Positions 37,048 through 46,983 are shown, counted from the stretch's first letter. The stretch: 64,000 bases of DNA from Roseateles depolymerans (GCF_003387155.1 NZ_QUMT01000001.1:1243858-1307857), one strand, 5' to 3'. The notes: generated by a model not told the origin, from the sequence alone. A program made the numbers and translations.

Positions 37048-38544
37048 ATGGGATTCAAGATCGTCGTCCTGTGGACCGATGTGGCGCTGTGGCTGATGCT
37101 GGCCGCGCTGGTGGCCTATGTGCTGCGCCTGGTGCGTCGCCCGCATCTGCGCAGCAACTGGCAGCGGGTGCTGCGCGACCCGGTGGCGCTGAGCGCTGGT
37201 GTGGTGCTGCTGCTGTTCATCACCGTCACGGCGCTGGACAGCCTGCATTTCCGGCGAGCGCTGTCGGACAGCCCCTCCGGCGAGCAGTTCTACGAAACCC
37301 GCACCCGCTCGGTGCTGGACGTGCTGCTGGCGCAGCAGCTGGAGATGCGAGAGACCAGTTACTCCGCGCCCCTGGCCTACGCCGGTTTCAACAAGGATGC
37401 GGTGGCGCACGGCGAGGAGATCGTGCGGGAGTTTCCGCGCCTGGCCTATGGCGGGGCCCATCTGAAGGACCCCGCCACGGAATGGGCCGGCGACGTGACC
37501 CGTCGGACCTTGACGGGCCTGGGCGCCGGTGCGCTGCTGAGCCTGCTGCTGGCGGCCGGCATGGGCGCCGTGCTGGCCCGCGGCCACGGCGGCTGGCGTG
37601 CCGCCATGGGCGACCTGCTGGCCGACCGGACCGACTACCCCTGGCGCGCGGCGCTGGCCACGCTCACCGTCGTGCTGCTGCTGGCCGGACCGGTGGTGGC
37701 CTTGATGGACCACTATCACGTCTTCGGCACCGACCAGACCGGCAACGACGTGCTCTACCAGGCACTCAAGAGCATCCGCACGGCTTTCGTGATCGGGGCC
37801 CTGTCCACGCTGGCGACGCTGCCCTTTGCACTGGTGCTGGGCATTCTGGCCGGCTACTTCAAGGGCTGGGTGGACGAGGTCATCCAGTACTTCTACACCG
37901 TGCTCACCTCGGTGCCGAACGTGCTGCTGATTGCCGCCTGCGTGCTGATGGTGCAGGTGTGGCTGGACAAGCATCCGGAGGTGTTCCAGACGGGTGCGGA
38001 ACGCTCCGACCTGAAGATCTTCCTGCTGTGCGTGATTCTGGGCGTGACCGGCTGGGCGACGCTGTGCCGCCTGGTGCGCGGCGAGACGCTGAAGCTGCGG
38101 GAATCGGACTTCGTGCAGGCCGCCACCGCGTTCGGCGTGTCCGACACCCGCATCATGATCCGGCACATCGTGCCCAACGTGATGCATCTGGTGCTGATCA
38201 GCCTGGTGCTCAATTTCTCCGACCTGATCCTGTATGAGGCGGTGCTGACCTATGTGGGCGTCGGGGTGGACCCGACGATGAACAGCTTCGGCGGCATGAT
38301 CAACTTGGCCCGCTCGGAGATGAGCCGGGACCCGGTGGTCTGGTGGAGCTTCGTGGCCGCCTTTGGGTTCATGGTGAGCCTGGTGCTGGCCGCCAACCTG
38401 TTCGCCGACGGCGTGCGGGACGCCTTCGACCCCCGCTCACGCAAGCTGCGTCCGCAATGGCTGGCCCTCAAGGCGCGTCGTGCGCTGGCCCAGAAGACCG
38501 CCGATGAGGCGCAGCGCGCCGCGTCCTCCCAGCCGCATGCCTGA
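37048..38544 (+). CDS. ABC importer permease 2 (DppC type), enlarged
   Basis: A 498-residue permease; DppC proteins are usually about 300. The normal permease core is in the C-terminal half (about 250-470), with the coupling loop ETLKLRESDFVQAATAFGVS near 350 and SDTRIMIRHIVPNVMHLVLI. The N-terminal ~240 residues add two more membrane segments (about 170-190 and 205-222) and a long periplasmic stretch with VLDVLLAQQLEMRETSYSAP. This enlarged form matches the enlarged binding protein and suggests a dedicated subfamily. It lies 14 bases after permease 1. Confidence 0.9.
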   Translation: MGFKIVVLWTDVALWLMLAALVAYVLRLVRRPHLRSNWQRVLRDPVALSAGVVLLLFITVTALDSLHFRRALSDSPSGEQFYETRTRSVLDVLLAQQLEMRETSYSAPLAYAGFNKDAVAHGEEIVREFPRLAYGGAHLKDPATEWAGDVTRRTLTGLGAGALLSLLLAAGMGAVLARGHGGWRAAMGDLLADRTDYPWRAALATLTVVLLLAGPVVALMDHYHVFGTDQTGNDVLYQALKSIRTAFVIGALSTLATLPFALVLGILAGYFKGWVDEVIQYFYTVLTSVPNVLLIAACVLMVQVWLDKHPEVFQTGAERSDLKIFLLCVILGVTGWATLCRLVRGETLKLRESDFVQAATAFGVSDTRIMIRHIVPNVMHLVLISLVLNFSDLILYEAVLTYVGVGVDPTMNSFGGMINLARSEMSRDPVVWWSFVAAFGFMVSLVLAANLFADGVRDAFDPRSRKLRPQWLALKARRALAQKTADEAQRAASSQPHA

Positions 38545-38552
38545 GGTGCCCC

Positions 38553-40511
38553 ATGCTGAAGATTGAAGACATCAAGGTGCATCTGGATGCCGAGGCCGGA
38601 CTGGTCCGCGCCATCGACGGCATGCGCCTGACCCTGTCCCGTGGCGAGACCTTCGCGCTGGTGGGCGAATCCGGCTGCGGCAAGAGCATGACGGCGCTGG
38701 CGCTGATGCGGCTGCTGCCGGAAAACGGCCGCATCGCCGGTGGACGCCTGGACCTGGATGGCCAGGACCTGTTCGACCTGAGCGAGGCCCGCATGCGCGA
38801 CGTGCGCGGCGGGCGCATCGGCATGATCTTCCAGGAGCCGGGCACCAGCCTGAATCCGGTGATGAAGGTCGGGGACCAGATCGTCGAGGCGATCGAGGCT
38901 CACACGCCCTTGCGCGGCGCGGCTGCGCGGGCCAAGGCGGTGGACTGGCTGCGCCGGGTCGGCATTCCGGAGCCGGAGCGCCGCATCGACGACTATCCCT
39001 TCCGCATGTCCGGAGGCCAGAAGCAGCGCGTGATGATCGCGATGACGCTGGCCGCCGAGCCGCACTATCTGATCGCCGACGAGCCGACCACCGCGCTGGA
39101 CGTGACCATCCAGGCGCAGATCCTGGACCTGCTCAAGGACCTGCAGCGCGAGCGCGGGCTGGGCCTGCTGCTGATCACCCACGATCTGGGCGTGGTCTCG
39201 GGCATGGCCCATCAGGTGGCGCTGATGTATGCCGGACAGATCGTGGAGGTGGCGCCGGCGCAGGATTTCTTCGCCGCGCCGCGCCACCCCTATGCCCGGC
39301 TGCTGCTCAAGGCGCTGCCGGATGCAGATCGGCGCGGGGAGCCGCTGGCGGCCATCCCTGGTACGGTGCCGCCGCTGTGGCAAGACTTCGACGGGTGCCG
39401 TTTCGCGCCGCGTTGTGACCGGGTGATGGTGCATTGCGGATCGACTTGCCCGTCGCTGGCGGCGGTGCCGGATCGTCCGGCGGGACATGAGGTGCGGTGC
39501 CTGCTGTATACCGATCCGCGGGAGGCGTTGCCGCGCGCGGCGCCGCAGGTCGCGGCCGTTGGGGCAACCGGTCCTGCGCCCTCGGCCGCCCAGCGCCCCC
39601 TGCTGCTGGAGGTCAAGGACCTGAAGGTCCGCTATCCGCTGTCACGCGGCTTCCTGGGCGGCAGCAAGAAGTGGTTCGATGCGGTGGGCGGTGTGTCCTG
39701 GTCGATTGAGGCCGGCCGCACGCTGGCGCTCGTCGGCGAATCGGGTTGCGGCAAGACCACCACTGGCAAAGCGATCGTCCAGTTGCTGCGGCGAGTGGCC
39801 ACGATCGAAGGTCAGGCCTGGCTGCATCCGGCCGTCACCCCATCCTCCACGGGAAAGGTGGCAACGACGGCGGGCCCGCACGCCGGCATCGGGCCGGGCG
39901 CGCAGCCGGTGGGGCAGGGCGGGGCACCGCAGGATCTTTTCGCCCTGGACGGCGAGGCGCTGCGCGAGGCACGGCGCCAGGTGCAGATCATCTTCCAGGA
40001 CCCCTTCGCGTCGCTGAATCCGCGCCTGCGGGTGCAGGAGGTGCTGGAGGAAGGGCTGCTGGCCCTGCGTCCGGAGCTCGACGCCGCCGCCCGTCAGGCG
40101 CTGCTGCATGACCTGGTGGACCAGGTGGGCTTGCGCCGTGATGCACTGGGCCGGTTCCCGCATGAGTTCTCCGGGGGGCAGCGCCAGCGCATCGCGATTG
40201 CACGCGCCCTGGCCGTGGAGCCCCGGCTGATCGTCTGCGACGAGCCGACGTCCGCGCTGGATGTGTCGGTGCAGGCGCAGATTCTGAACCTGCTCCGGGA
40301 GTTGCAGCGGGAGAGGGGCCTGTCGTTCCTGTTCATCACCCACAACATCGGCGTCGTGGAATACATCGCCGATGACGTGGCCGTGATGCAGGCGGGCCGC
40401 ATCGTGGAGGCGGGCAGCTGTGCCCAGGTGCTGGGGGAACCCACGCAGGCCTACACCCGTACCCTGCTGGCCGCCGTGCCTCGGGTGGTGCAGCGACCAG
40501 CAGCCGCCTGA
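38553..40511 (+). CDS. ABC importer ATPase, two fused nucleotide-binding domains
   Basis: A 652-residue DppD-DppF fusion. NBD1 has Walker A GESGCGKS (near 37), signature MSGGQKQR (near 152) and Walker [12 protein letters not shown]. The oligopeptide-type C-terminal Cys cluster [12 protein letters not shown] follows near 288. NBD2 starts near 350, with GESGCGKT near 395, FSGGQRQR near 537 and [15 protein letters not shown]2 carries an unusual insertion of about 45 Gly/Ala/Pro-rich residues between Walker A and the Q-loop (about 415-465). It powers the importer encoded just upstream and closes the operon, which ends in a strong terminator. Confidence 0.93.
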   Translation: MLKIEDIKVHLDAEAGLVRAIDGMRLTLSRGETFALVGESGCGKSMTALALMRLLPENGRIAGGRLDLDGQDLFDLSEARMRDVRGGRIGMIFQEPGTSLNPVMKVGDQIVEAIEAHTPLRGAAARAKAVDWLRRVGIPEPERRIDDYPFRMSGGQKQRVMIAMTLAAEPHYLIADEPTTALDVTIQAQILDLLKDLQRERGLGLLLITHDLGVVSGMAHQVALMYAGQIVEVAPAQDFFAAPRHPYARLLLKALPDADRRGEPLAAIPGTVPPLWQDFDGCRFAPRCDRVMVHCGSTCPSLAAVPDRPAGHEVRCLLYTDPREALPRAAPQVAAVGATGPAPSAAQRPLLLEVKDLKVRYPLSRGFLGGSKKWFDAVGGVSWSIEAGRTLALVGESGCGKTTTGKAIVQLLRRVATIEGQAWLHPAVTPSSTGKVATTAGPHAGIGPGAQPVGQGGAPQDLFALDGEALREARRQVQIIFQDPFASLNPRLRVQEVLEEGLLALRPELDAAARQALLHDLVDQVGLRRDALGRFPHEFSGGQRQRIAIARALAVEPRLIVCDEPTSALDVSVQAQILNLLRELQRERGLSFLFITHNIGVVEYIADDVAVMQAGRIVEAGSCAQVLGEPTQAYTRTLLAAVPRVVQRPAAA

Positions 40512-40533
40512 CCCATCGCGCGCCCTTGAAAAG

Positions 40534-40570
40534 AAGCCTCGCGGCATACCCGCGAGGCTTTTTCTTTTTG
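40534..40570 (+). terminator. Strong terminator after the ABC operon
   Basis: AAGCCTCGCGG and CCGCGAGGCTT pair around CATAC, followed by TTTTTCTTTTTG. A classic intrinsic terminator. Confidence 0.95.
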
Positions 40571-40576
40571 AGTATG

Positions 40577-40608
40577 TCGATATTCGAATATCGAGCCAGA
40601 GATATTCG
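40577..40608. promoter_or_regulatory. Perfect 18-bp palindrome plus a third half-site
   Basis: TCGATATTCGAATATCGA at 40577-40594 is its own reverse complement. A further half-site, GATATTCG, lies at 40601-40608, 22 bases (about two helical turns) from the first copy at 40579-40586. This looks like a cooperative operator, far upstream (about 560 bases) of the TonB-dependent receptor gene. The cognate regulator is not recognised. Confidence 0.5.
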
Positions 40609-41163
40609 CGCATGTCTGCGCGTGAAGCGCTGACACATATCAGGCCGACAAAATCCGGCTGACTGCGAAACATACTAGGCCACCGGTCATTTCCTCACTG
40701 ACATCTTTCTGCACGAGTCCCCGTGGGGGTATTCGCTGCGAAAGATGGCCGTTTCCGCCCGCTCTGGTGCACGAAGCTTGTGCAGATCGCCCAAAGACAG
40801 GGCATTTCCCTGCTCCATTGTGGGGAATCAAGGGGCGATATCCGCGCGCTCAACTTCAAATTGCCGCTTAAACGAAAAGAAACGCACAGTCTTTCGCGCA
40901 GGTCTTGTTGTTCGTGCGAACTACGGCGTCGCATCAGAGCAACGGAAAACACCATTCGCACACTCGTACTTACCCGAAGAAAACCGTGACTTGAGGCACT
41001 TCCGGCCCCGCTCTAGGGGTTCACCTGAGGAGGCTTCACCAACGAGAAAAGACACTGCAACAACCTAAATCTGAGACGGATGCTCAGGCACAGGTCTGAC
41101 CTTTATCGAGGTCTGCCGCGTGTTCACAACACGTCACGAGTGTTTCTGGAAAAGGAGTTTCCA
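40609..41163. other. Long leader before the TonB-dependent receptor
   Basis: About 555 bases without a supported gene. Short open frames here have no family pattern. The receptor gene has an AAAGGAG ribosome binding site at 41151-41157. No riboswitch motif was recognised. Confidence 0.5.
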
Positions 41164-43845
41164 ATGTTCAAACGCAAGAGCGTCAATCTTGCCGCCCTGC
41201 TGGCCCTGGGCATCGCGCTGCCCGCGGTCGCCCAACAGCAGCTCGACAAGGTCGAAATCACGGGTTCGTCGATCAAGCGGATCGATGCTGAAACCGCGCT
41301 GCCGGTCAGCGTCATCACCCGGGACAACATCGACAAGAGCGGTGTGTCCAACGTCCAGGAGCTGGTGGACCGCCTGAGCTACAACAACGGCGGCGGCATC
41401 TCGCTGGGCCAGTCCATCGGCGACTCCTCGGCCACCGGTCAGACCGGCGCCTCGCTGCGCGGTCTGGGTCGCTCGCGCACCCTGGTGCTGCTCAACGGCC
41501 GTCGTCTGCCGATCTACCCGTTCAGCGGCCAGGGCGTGGACCTGAACTCGGTGCCCCTGGCGGCCATCGAGCGCATCGAAGTGCTGCGTGACGGCGCTTC
41601 GGCCACCTACGGCTCCGACGCCATCGGCGGCGTGATCAACTTCATCACCCGCAAGGACTGGCAAGGCGGCGAAATCAGCGCCAGCATGGAAATCCCGCAC
41701 GGCGTGGGCGACGTGGCATCCTTCGCAGGCGGCTTCGGCGTGGGCGACCTGTCCAAGCAGAAGTTCAACATCCTGGGCACCTTCAACTACCAGAAGTACG
41801 ACCCGATCCGCGCCAAGGACCGTGGCTTCGCCAGCACCGGCAATCGGCCGGACCTGGGCATCGTGAAGGACTCGGGCAACACCTTCCCGGCCAACGCGTC
41901 GATCCCCAATGCCGCCGGCAACATCTATGTGCCGGGCGCCGCCAACTATCCGCTGTGCAATGCACCGGACAGCTTCAAGGGTTCGGCCAACTGCCGGTAT
42001 GACTACACCCACTACATCGACCTGATCCCCGAGCAAGAGCGTTATGGCGCGCTGCTCAAGGGCACCCTGGCCGCCGACGACAACAACACGCTGTTCGCCG
42101 AACTGGCCTACAGCCGCAACGAAATCACCCTGGGCTCGTCGCAGACGCCCTCGACCACCACCGGCAAGCCCGCCTACCGTTATCCGGGCGGCGGCAAGTG
42201 GTACCCGACCGCCGCCGTGGACGCGGTGCAGCCGGGCTATCGCGGCGACCTGATCATCAACTGGCGTATCGTGGACGGCGGTCAGCGCCGTGACAAGGTC
42301 ACCAACGAAGTGCTGCGCACCGTGGTGGGCGCCGAAGGCACGCTGGGCGGCTTCGACTACAAGACCGCTTTCACCTATGCTGAAGGCAAGGCGCGTGACG
42401 ACTTCGTCAGCGGCATCTATTCGGACACCCGCCTGGTCAGCGCCCTCAAGACGGGCCTGATCAACCCGTTCGGCCCCAACGACGCGGCCGGCCTGGCGGC
42501 GCTGAAGTCGGCTGAACTGTCGGGCAACAACCGCAAGTCCAAGACCAGCAACACCGGCGTGGACTTCACGCTGTCGCGCGAGCTGTTCAACATTGGCGCT
42601 GGCAACGTGGGTGCTGCGGTCGGTGCTGAATTCCGCAAGGAAAAGTACAACGACGGCTACTCGGACATCGCAGGCTCCGGCGACATCGTCGGCGGCTCCG
42701 GCAATGCCGGCAAGGTCACCGGCCAACGGGACATCAGCGGCGTCTTCGGCGAATTCAACTTCCCGCTGCTCAAGACCCTGGAGCTGAACGCTGCGGTGCG
42801 TTATGACCGCTACAGCGGCACCAAGGGCGAGTCGCGCGACGGTTCCTTCAGCTCGCCGTCGGTCTCGGCCACGAGCCCGAAGGTGGCCCTGCGCTTCACC
42901 CCGATGCCCGGTCTGCTGCTGCGCGCGTCCTACGGCAAGGGCTTCCGTGCCCCGGCCCTGGACAACATGTACGCACCGTCCGCCGGCACCAACACCGGCA
43001 GCAACTACACCGACCCGTTCTATGACGCGCTGGTGGGCTGCGCCAAGTCGCCGAACACGGACCACTGCGACACGCAGCTGACCGCCGTGAACAACAGCAA
43101 CCCCAACCTGAAGCCCGAGAAATCGAAGTCCTTCAACCTGGGTCTGGTGTTCGAGATGATCAAGGACACCACGATGGAGGTGAACTACTTTGACATCAAG
43201 ATCACGAACGGCATCCGCGCGCTGACCGGTGACGACATCCTGAAGGACTGGTTCGCCAAGAAGACAGGCCCGACCACCAGCAGCTCGGTGTACGCCAACC
43301 GCCTGGTCATCGACCCGGCCACCGGCTACCTGAACTACGTGAATGCCTCCCAGGAAAACGTGGGCCAGGCCCGTGTCGCCGGCTTCGACCTGAACGCCAA
43401 GACCCGCGTGCGCTCTGAGTGGGGTACCTTCACGCCGGGTTGGGAAGGCACCGTGCTGACCAAGAGCACCGAAACCAACATCGTGACCAACGAGGAAGTG
43501 GACAACCTCGGCAAGTACGCGGTGGGTGGCCCGGTGATCAAGTTCAAGCAGACCTTCACGCTGGACTGGGACAAGGGCAACTGGGGCCTGGGCCTGCGCT
43601 ACTACCGCCAGAACTCCTACACGGACTATGGTGATGAGCGCACCGTCAAGGCCTACGACCTGGTCGACTTCCAGGCGCTGTACCGCGGCATCAAGAACAT
43701 GACGTTCACCGTGGGTCTGCGCAACCTGTTCGACAAGAAGCCCCCGGTCACCGTGCAGGAAGACTACTTCCAGGTCGGTTTCGACCCGACCTACGCCGAT
43801 GTGAAGGGTCGCACCTTCTATCTGCGTGGCAAGTACGCCTTCTAA
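41164..43845 (+). CDS. TonB-dependent outer-membrane receptor
   Basis: An 893-residue protein started at ATG 41164 (AAAGGAG 6 bases before). Signal peptide about 1-26 (NLAALLALGIALPAVAQ). TonB-box-like segment and plug domain at about 30-160: KVEITGSSIKRIDAETALPV, NVQELVDRLSYNN, RGLGRSRTLVLLNGRRLP, VLRDGASATYGSDAIGGVIN. The beta-barrel fills the rest and ends in phenylalanine (YLRGKYAF). It belongs to the large Caulobacter/Xanthomonas-style receptor group whose substrates include carbohydrates, peptides and vitamins as well as iron chelates; the substrate is not shown by the sequence. The oxygenase gene follows, and the energising tonB operon lies 1.5 kb downstream. Confidence 0.95.
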   Translation: MFKRKSVNLAALLALGIALPAVAQQQLDKVEITGSSIKRIDAETALPVSVITRDNIDKSGVSNVQELVDRLSYNNGGGISLGQSIGDSSATGQTGASLRGLGRSRTLVLLNGRRLPIYPFSGQGVDLNSVPLAAIERIEVLRDGASATYGSDAIGGVINFITRKDWQGGEISASMEIPHGVGDVASFAGGFGVGDLSKQKFNILGTFNYQKYDPIRAKDRGFASTGNRPDLGIVKDSGNTFPANASIPNAAGNIYVPGAANYPLCNAPDSFKGSANCRYDYTHYIDLIPEQERYGALLKGTLAADDNNTLFAELAYSRNEITLGSSQTPSTTTGKPAYRYPGGGKWYPTAAVDAVQPGYRGDLIINWRIVDGGQRRDKVTNEVLRTVVGAEGTLGGFDYKTAFTYAEGKARDDFVSGIYSDTRLVSALKTGLINPFGPNDAAGLAALKSAELSGNNRKSKTSNTGVDFTLSRELFNIGAGNVGAAVGAEFRKEKYNDGYSDIAGSGDIVGGSGNAGKVTGQRDISGVFGEFNFPLLKTLELNAAVRYDRYSGTKGESRDGSFSSPSVSATSPKVALRFTPMPGLLLRASYGKGFRAPALDNMYAPSAGTNTGSNYTDPFYDALVGCAKSPNTDHCDTQLTAVNNSNPNLKPEKSKSFNLGLVFEMIKDTTMEVNYFDIKITNGIRALTGDDILKDWFAKKTGPTTSSSVYANRLVIDPATGYLNYVNASQENVGQARVAGFDLNAKTRVRSEWGTFTPGWEGTVLTKSTETNIVTNEEVDNLGKYAVGGPVIKFKQTFTLDWDKGNWGLGLRYYRQNSYTDYGDERTVKAYDLVDFQALYRGIKNMTFTVGLRNLFDKKPPVTVQEDYFQVGFDPTYADVKGRTFYLRGKYAF

Positions 43846-43891
43846 AGCGGCGTTGGGTCCGGCCTGAACTGCTCAGGCCGGGTCTGACATC

Positions 43892-43923
43892 AGGGCAGGC
43901 CCTCCGGGGCCTGCCCTTGTTTT
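43892..43923 (+). terminator. Terminator after the receptor gene
   Basis: GGGCAGGCC (43893-43901) pairs with GGCCTGCCC (43908-43916), followed by TTGTTTT. It separates the receptor from the oxygenase gene, so the latter needs its own promoter or read-through. Confidence 0.85.
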
Positions 43924-43959
43924 ATGCGTATGCTGAGACCTCTCTCGGTGGGATGCGCC

Positions 43960-44679
43960 ATGAACTATTTGAATTCCGATCTGGACCTGGAGGCTCTGGG
44001 CCAGACGCTGCGCACGACGGGTCGTGTGCAGATCCGCAATTTCTTCTCGAAGGAAGTGGCTGACGCCCTGGACCAGGCGCTTCAGCGCATCGACTGGCAA
44101 CTGGTCTATCGCGACCTCAACGGCGACCGCCGCCTGACTGGCGAGCAACTGCGCGCCCTGACCCCCGAACAGCGCTGGCAACTGACCGAGGGCATCCATT
44201 CGGTGGCGCGCGAAGGCTTCCAGTTTTCGTTCTTCTCGGACTCCCTGGTGGAGGCGCTGCAGGAGGGCCGCACGGACCTGCTCGCGCGCTTCATGCGCTA
44301 CATGGCCGAGGAGGACTTTCTCTCGGTGATGCGACGCCTGAGCGGCGACGACGCCATCAAGGGCGTGTATGCGCAGGCGACGCTGTACTCACGCGGCAAC
44401 TTCCTGACGGCGCATGACGACCATGTCGAGCGCGAGGACCGTCGCCTGGCCTATGTCATCAACCTGACACGGCGGTGGAGCCCGGACTGGGGCGGATTGC
44501 TGCACTTCACCGGCGAAGATGGTTCGGTGCTGGACACCTTCTATCCCCACTTCAATTCACTGTCTCTCTTCACCGTCCCGCAGTCACATTTCGTGTCTTA
44601 TGTGCCGCCGTACGCTATGGGGGAGAGGCAGGCCATCACAGGGTGGTTGATCGCTGCGCGGGAGCGCGGATTGCCATGA
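43960..44679 (+). CDS. 2-oxoglutarate/Fe(II) oxygenase
   Basis: A 239-residue prolyl-4-hydroxylase-like oxygenase. The iron ligands are His152 and Asp154 in FLTAHDDHVE and His210 in VPQSHFVSYV; Arg223 in GERQAITGW would hold 2-oxoglutarate. ATG 43960 is preferred over 43924, which lies in the terminator T-run. Related enzymes often sit beside TonB-dependent receptors (for example PiuC by PiuA), but the substrate is unknown. A protein or siderophore-like target is possible. Confidence 0.88.
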   Translation: MNYLNSDLDLEALGQTLRTTGRVQIRNFFSKEVADALDQALQRIDWQLVYRDLNGDRRLTGEQLRALTPEQRWQLTEGIHSVAREGFQFSFFSDSLVEALQEGRTDLLARFMRYMAEEDFLSVMRRLSGDDAIKGVYAQATLYSRGNFLTAHDDHVEREDRRLAYVINLTRRWSPDWGGLLHFTGEDGSVLDTFYPHFNSLSLFTVPQSHFVSYVPPYAMGERQAITGWLIAARERGLP

Positions 44680-45367
44680 GCCACCCGGGTTGTGAGACGT
44701 TTGGAGACTACGGAGAAACGCGATAGTGGCACGAGCGATTTTTCGCTAAATTGACGCCGGTGCAGCGATGGACGGCATGCGCACGCATCACGGCTCTGGT
44801 CGCGGTGCAGGTGCGAAAATTGCGTCTTCGTTTGGGATGGTCGGGTGTTCAGGGGGCTTGAAAAAGCCTCTGCATCGGGAAAGCACTGAGTCGGTGCAGA
44901 CCCGTGCCGAGCACCATACCAGTAAGATACCAGGTGATCCGGCAAGACTGTGAACGGCCTTGACTGACGCGTCCAATTGTTGGGGCAAACCCCATGCAAG
45001 AGCGCAAGTCCAAGTCGTTTATGATCAGCGTCGCGCAAGGTAGTCGATGATGTAGTTTTGCTACATCGTCAGACCGGTCCTTGAGACGCCCGCGGCCACA
45101 AGCCGACGGGCATTTTTGTTGAGTCGGGTTCGTATCGTGCCCAGGGTTTCGGTTCTTCGTGTTGTGTCCATCCTGCATATGGCGGGGCGGCGATCTTCGG
45201 CACTGACGGCCGATGCACCACCGTTTCCTGCCGTCCGCACAGCCGGCAAGACAGGCGCTGCTGACCCCGAGGGCTGCGGCGCGAACGCCTGATCAGCCTG
45301 GCTGTGTTGAGTCGAACTCCCCTTTAGTCTCGATGAAAGAAATTCGCAGTTTGATGAAGGAGCGCGC
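44680..45367. other. Long intergenic region before tonB
   Basis: 688 bases with no supported protein gene. It holds the hairpin-rich block at 44982-45117 and, near 44919-44936, two direct copies of ATACCAG. A GAAGGAG ribosome binding site precedes tonB. Confidence 0.5.
44982..45117 (+). ncRNA. Candidate small RNA or leader with three hairpins
   Basis: Three successive stem-loops: GGGG/CCCC with loop CAAA (44982-44993); a 10-bp stem GATGATGTAG/CTACATCGTC with loop TTTTG (45046-45070); and a GC-rich stem GCCCGCGGC/GCCGACGGGC followed by ATTTTTG (45088-45117), shaped like an intrinsic terminator. A TTGACT hexamer lies at 44960-44965 and TATGAT at 45020-45025, but neither has a well-spaced partner. 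No known RNA family was recognised. Confidence 0.35.
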
Positions 45368-46012
45368 ATGAACTTTGCGCAGGATAAAGGCGGGTCGTCG
45401 CGCCTGACGGGCTTTGGCCTCGTCGTACTGGTGCACGTCCTGATCATCGGCGCCCTGGCCAGCGGTCTCGCGACCAAAGTCAAGGAAGCCATCAAGGGCC
45501 CCATCGATGTGAAGGTCGTCGAGGAAAAGGTCAAGCCGCCGCCTCCGCCCGAGAAGGTGGTGCCGCCTCCCCCCGATATCAAGGCCCCGCCGCCCCCATT
45601 CGTGCCGCCGCCTGAAGTGGTGGTGACCGCGCCGCCGCCGGTGAATACGCCTGCTCCGCAGGTGTCCACCACGCCGCCACCGGTGACCGACTTCAAGCCG
45701 ACGCCGCCCCCGGCCGCTCCGGCACCCCCGGCACCGCCGGTCACAGGTCCGCGCAAGGCCATCGGCAACTGCACCAAGATGGGCAAGCCCGAAATGCCGG
45801 CCCTGAACTGGTCCGGTCAGGCTTCCTACAAGGCCACGTTCAACGTCAAGAACGGCCGTGTGGTGGATGTGCAATTCACGACCCTGCGTGGCGCCAACGA
45901 CCGCAAGGCCGAACGTGCCATGAAGAATGCAATCCAGGCCGCGCTGACGGAAACCTATGAATGCCCGGGAGACATGCTCCTCGAGCAGGAATTCGTCTTC
46001 AGCATGGATTGA
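45368..46012 (+). CDS. tonB: TonB energy transducer
   Basis: A 214-residue periplasm-spanning protein. One N-terminal membrane helix (about 13-33, LTGFGLVVLVHVLIIGALAS) with the conserved His used with ExbB/ExbD, then a Pro-rich rod (about 55-125) with Lys/Glu, and a C-terminal TonB domain (about 135-214, SYKATFNVKNGRVVDVQFTT). It carries proton-motive energy to outer-membrane receptors such as the one at 41164. First gene of a four-gene energising operon; GAAGGAG lies before the ATG. Confidence 0.93.
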   Translation: MNFAQDKGGSSRLTGFGLVVLVHVLIIGALASGLATKVKEAIKGPIDVKVVEEKVKPPPPPEKVVPPPPDIKAPPPPFVPPPEVVVTAPPPVNTPAPQVSTTPPPVTDFKPTPPPAAPAPPAPPVTGPRKAIGNCTKMGKPEMPALNWSGQASYKATFNVKNGRVVDVQFTTLRGANDRKAERAMKNAIQAALTETYECPGDMLLEQEFVFSMD

Positions 46013-46116
46013 GGCGCCGGACCTCCGCCGGCCCATCGATCGAACACCGGGGCGCCTGACGCGCCCCGACTCTCTCTCAACCTGAGTTCAAGACTTTTTG
46101 CGTAGGAGCTAACTCC

Positions 46117-46983
46117 ATGATCTCTCGTCTGTCTGCCTTGTTTGCGGCTGTTGCTTGCGCCGCGACCCTGGCCGTGTCCCCCCTGGCCGCTCAAGCGCAG
46201 GACGCCGCCTCCGCAGCTGCTTCCGGCGCCGAAATGACCGCCGCTCCTGCCGCTGACACCGCTGCTCCGGCCGCTGCTCCTGAAGCTGCAGCCCCCGCCC
46301 CTCACACCGAGAAGGTGGACAATCCCTACAGCCTGGGCAACATCGTCGCCCACGGCAACATCGTGGACCAGATCGTTCTGGGCATCCTGTTCATCATGTC
46401 GCTGGGTTCGTGGTACATCCTGTTCACGAAGCTGTGGGACACCTCCAAGATCGCTCGCGAAGCCAAGGAAGTCCGCGCCACCTTCTTCAAGAAGGCCTCG
46501 CTGGCTGAAGGCATCAAGGGCCTGAGCGAAACCGGCGCCTTCCGCTACATCGCCCAAACCGGCGTGGAAGCTTCGGATCATCACGAAGGTGCCCTGACCG
46601 AAAACATCGACCACAACACCTGGGTGACGATGAACATCGACCGCGCTGTCGGCGAAGTGAACTCGCGCCTGCAAGGCGGCCTGGGCTTCCTGGCGACCGT
46701 CGGCTCGACCTCGCCCTTCATCGGCCTGTTCGGTACCGTGTGGGGTATTCTGCAAGCGCTGACCCAGATCGGCGTGGCTGGCCAGGCTTCGATCGACAAG
46801 GTCGCCGGCCCCGTGGGCGCCGCCCTGATCATGACCGCCATCGGTCTGGGCGTGGCTGTTCCGGCCGTGCTGGGCTATAACTGGCTGGTCAACCGCAACA
46901 AGTCGGTGATGGGTCAAGTGCGTGCCTTCGCTGCCGACCTGCACGGCGTCCTGATGGGCAGCCGCAAGGTCGCTGGCCGTTAA
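46117..46983 (+). CDS. exbB: ExbB proton-channel subunit with signal peptide
   Basis: A 288-residue MotA/TolQ/ExbB-family protein. An N-terminal signal peptide (about 1-27, ending AAQAQD) and an Ala/Pro-rich periplasmic stretch (about 28-68) precede the three-helix ExbB core. VGSTSPFIGLFGTVWGILQA (about 195-214) and AALIMTAIGLGVAVPAVLGY (about 235-254) are the family marks. With ExbD it harnesses protons to drive TonB. It lies about 100 bases after tonB. Confidence 0.95.
   Translation: MISRLSALFAAVACAATLAVSPLAAQAQDAASAAASGAEMTAAPAADTAAPAAAPEAAAPAPHTEKVDNPYSLGNIVAHGNIVDQIVLGILFIMSLGSWYILFTKLWDTSKIAREAKEVRATFFKKASLAEGIKGLSETGAFRYIAQTGVEASDHHEGALTENIDHNTWVTMNIDRAVGEVNSRLQGGLGFLATVGSTSPFIGLFGTVWGILQALTQIGVAGQASIDKVAGPVGAALIMTAIGLGVAVPAVLGYNWLVNRNKSVMGQVRAFAADLHGVLMGSRKVAGR

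Noticed and set aside
41134-43065. A 643-codon minus-strand frame opposite the TonB-dependent receptor
   Set aside because: Shadow of the receptor gene, whose signal peptide, plug and barrel motifs are clear.
45061-45786. A glycine-rich 241-codon minus-strand frame opposite tonB
   Set aside because: Its Gly-rich stretches are the antisense of the TonB proline-rich rod.
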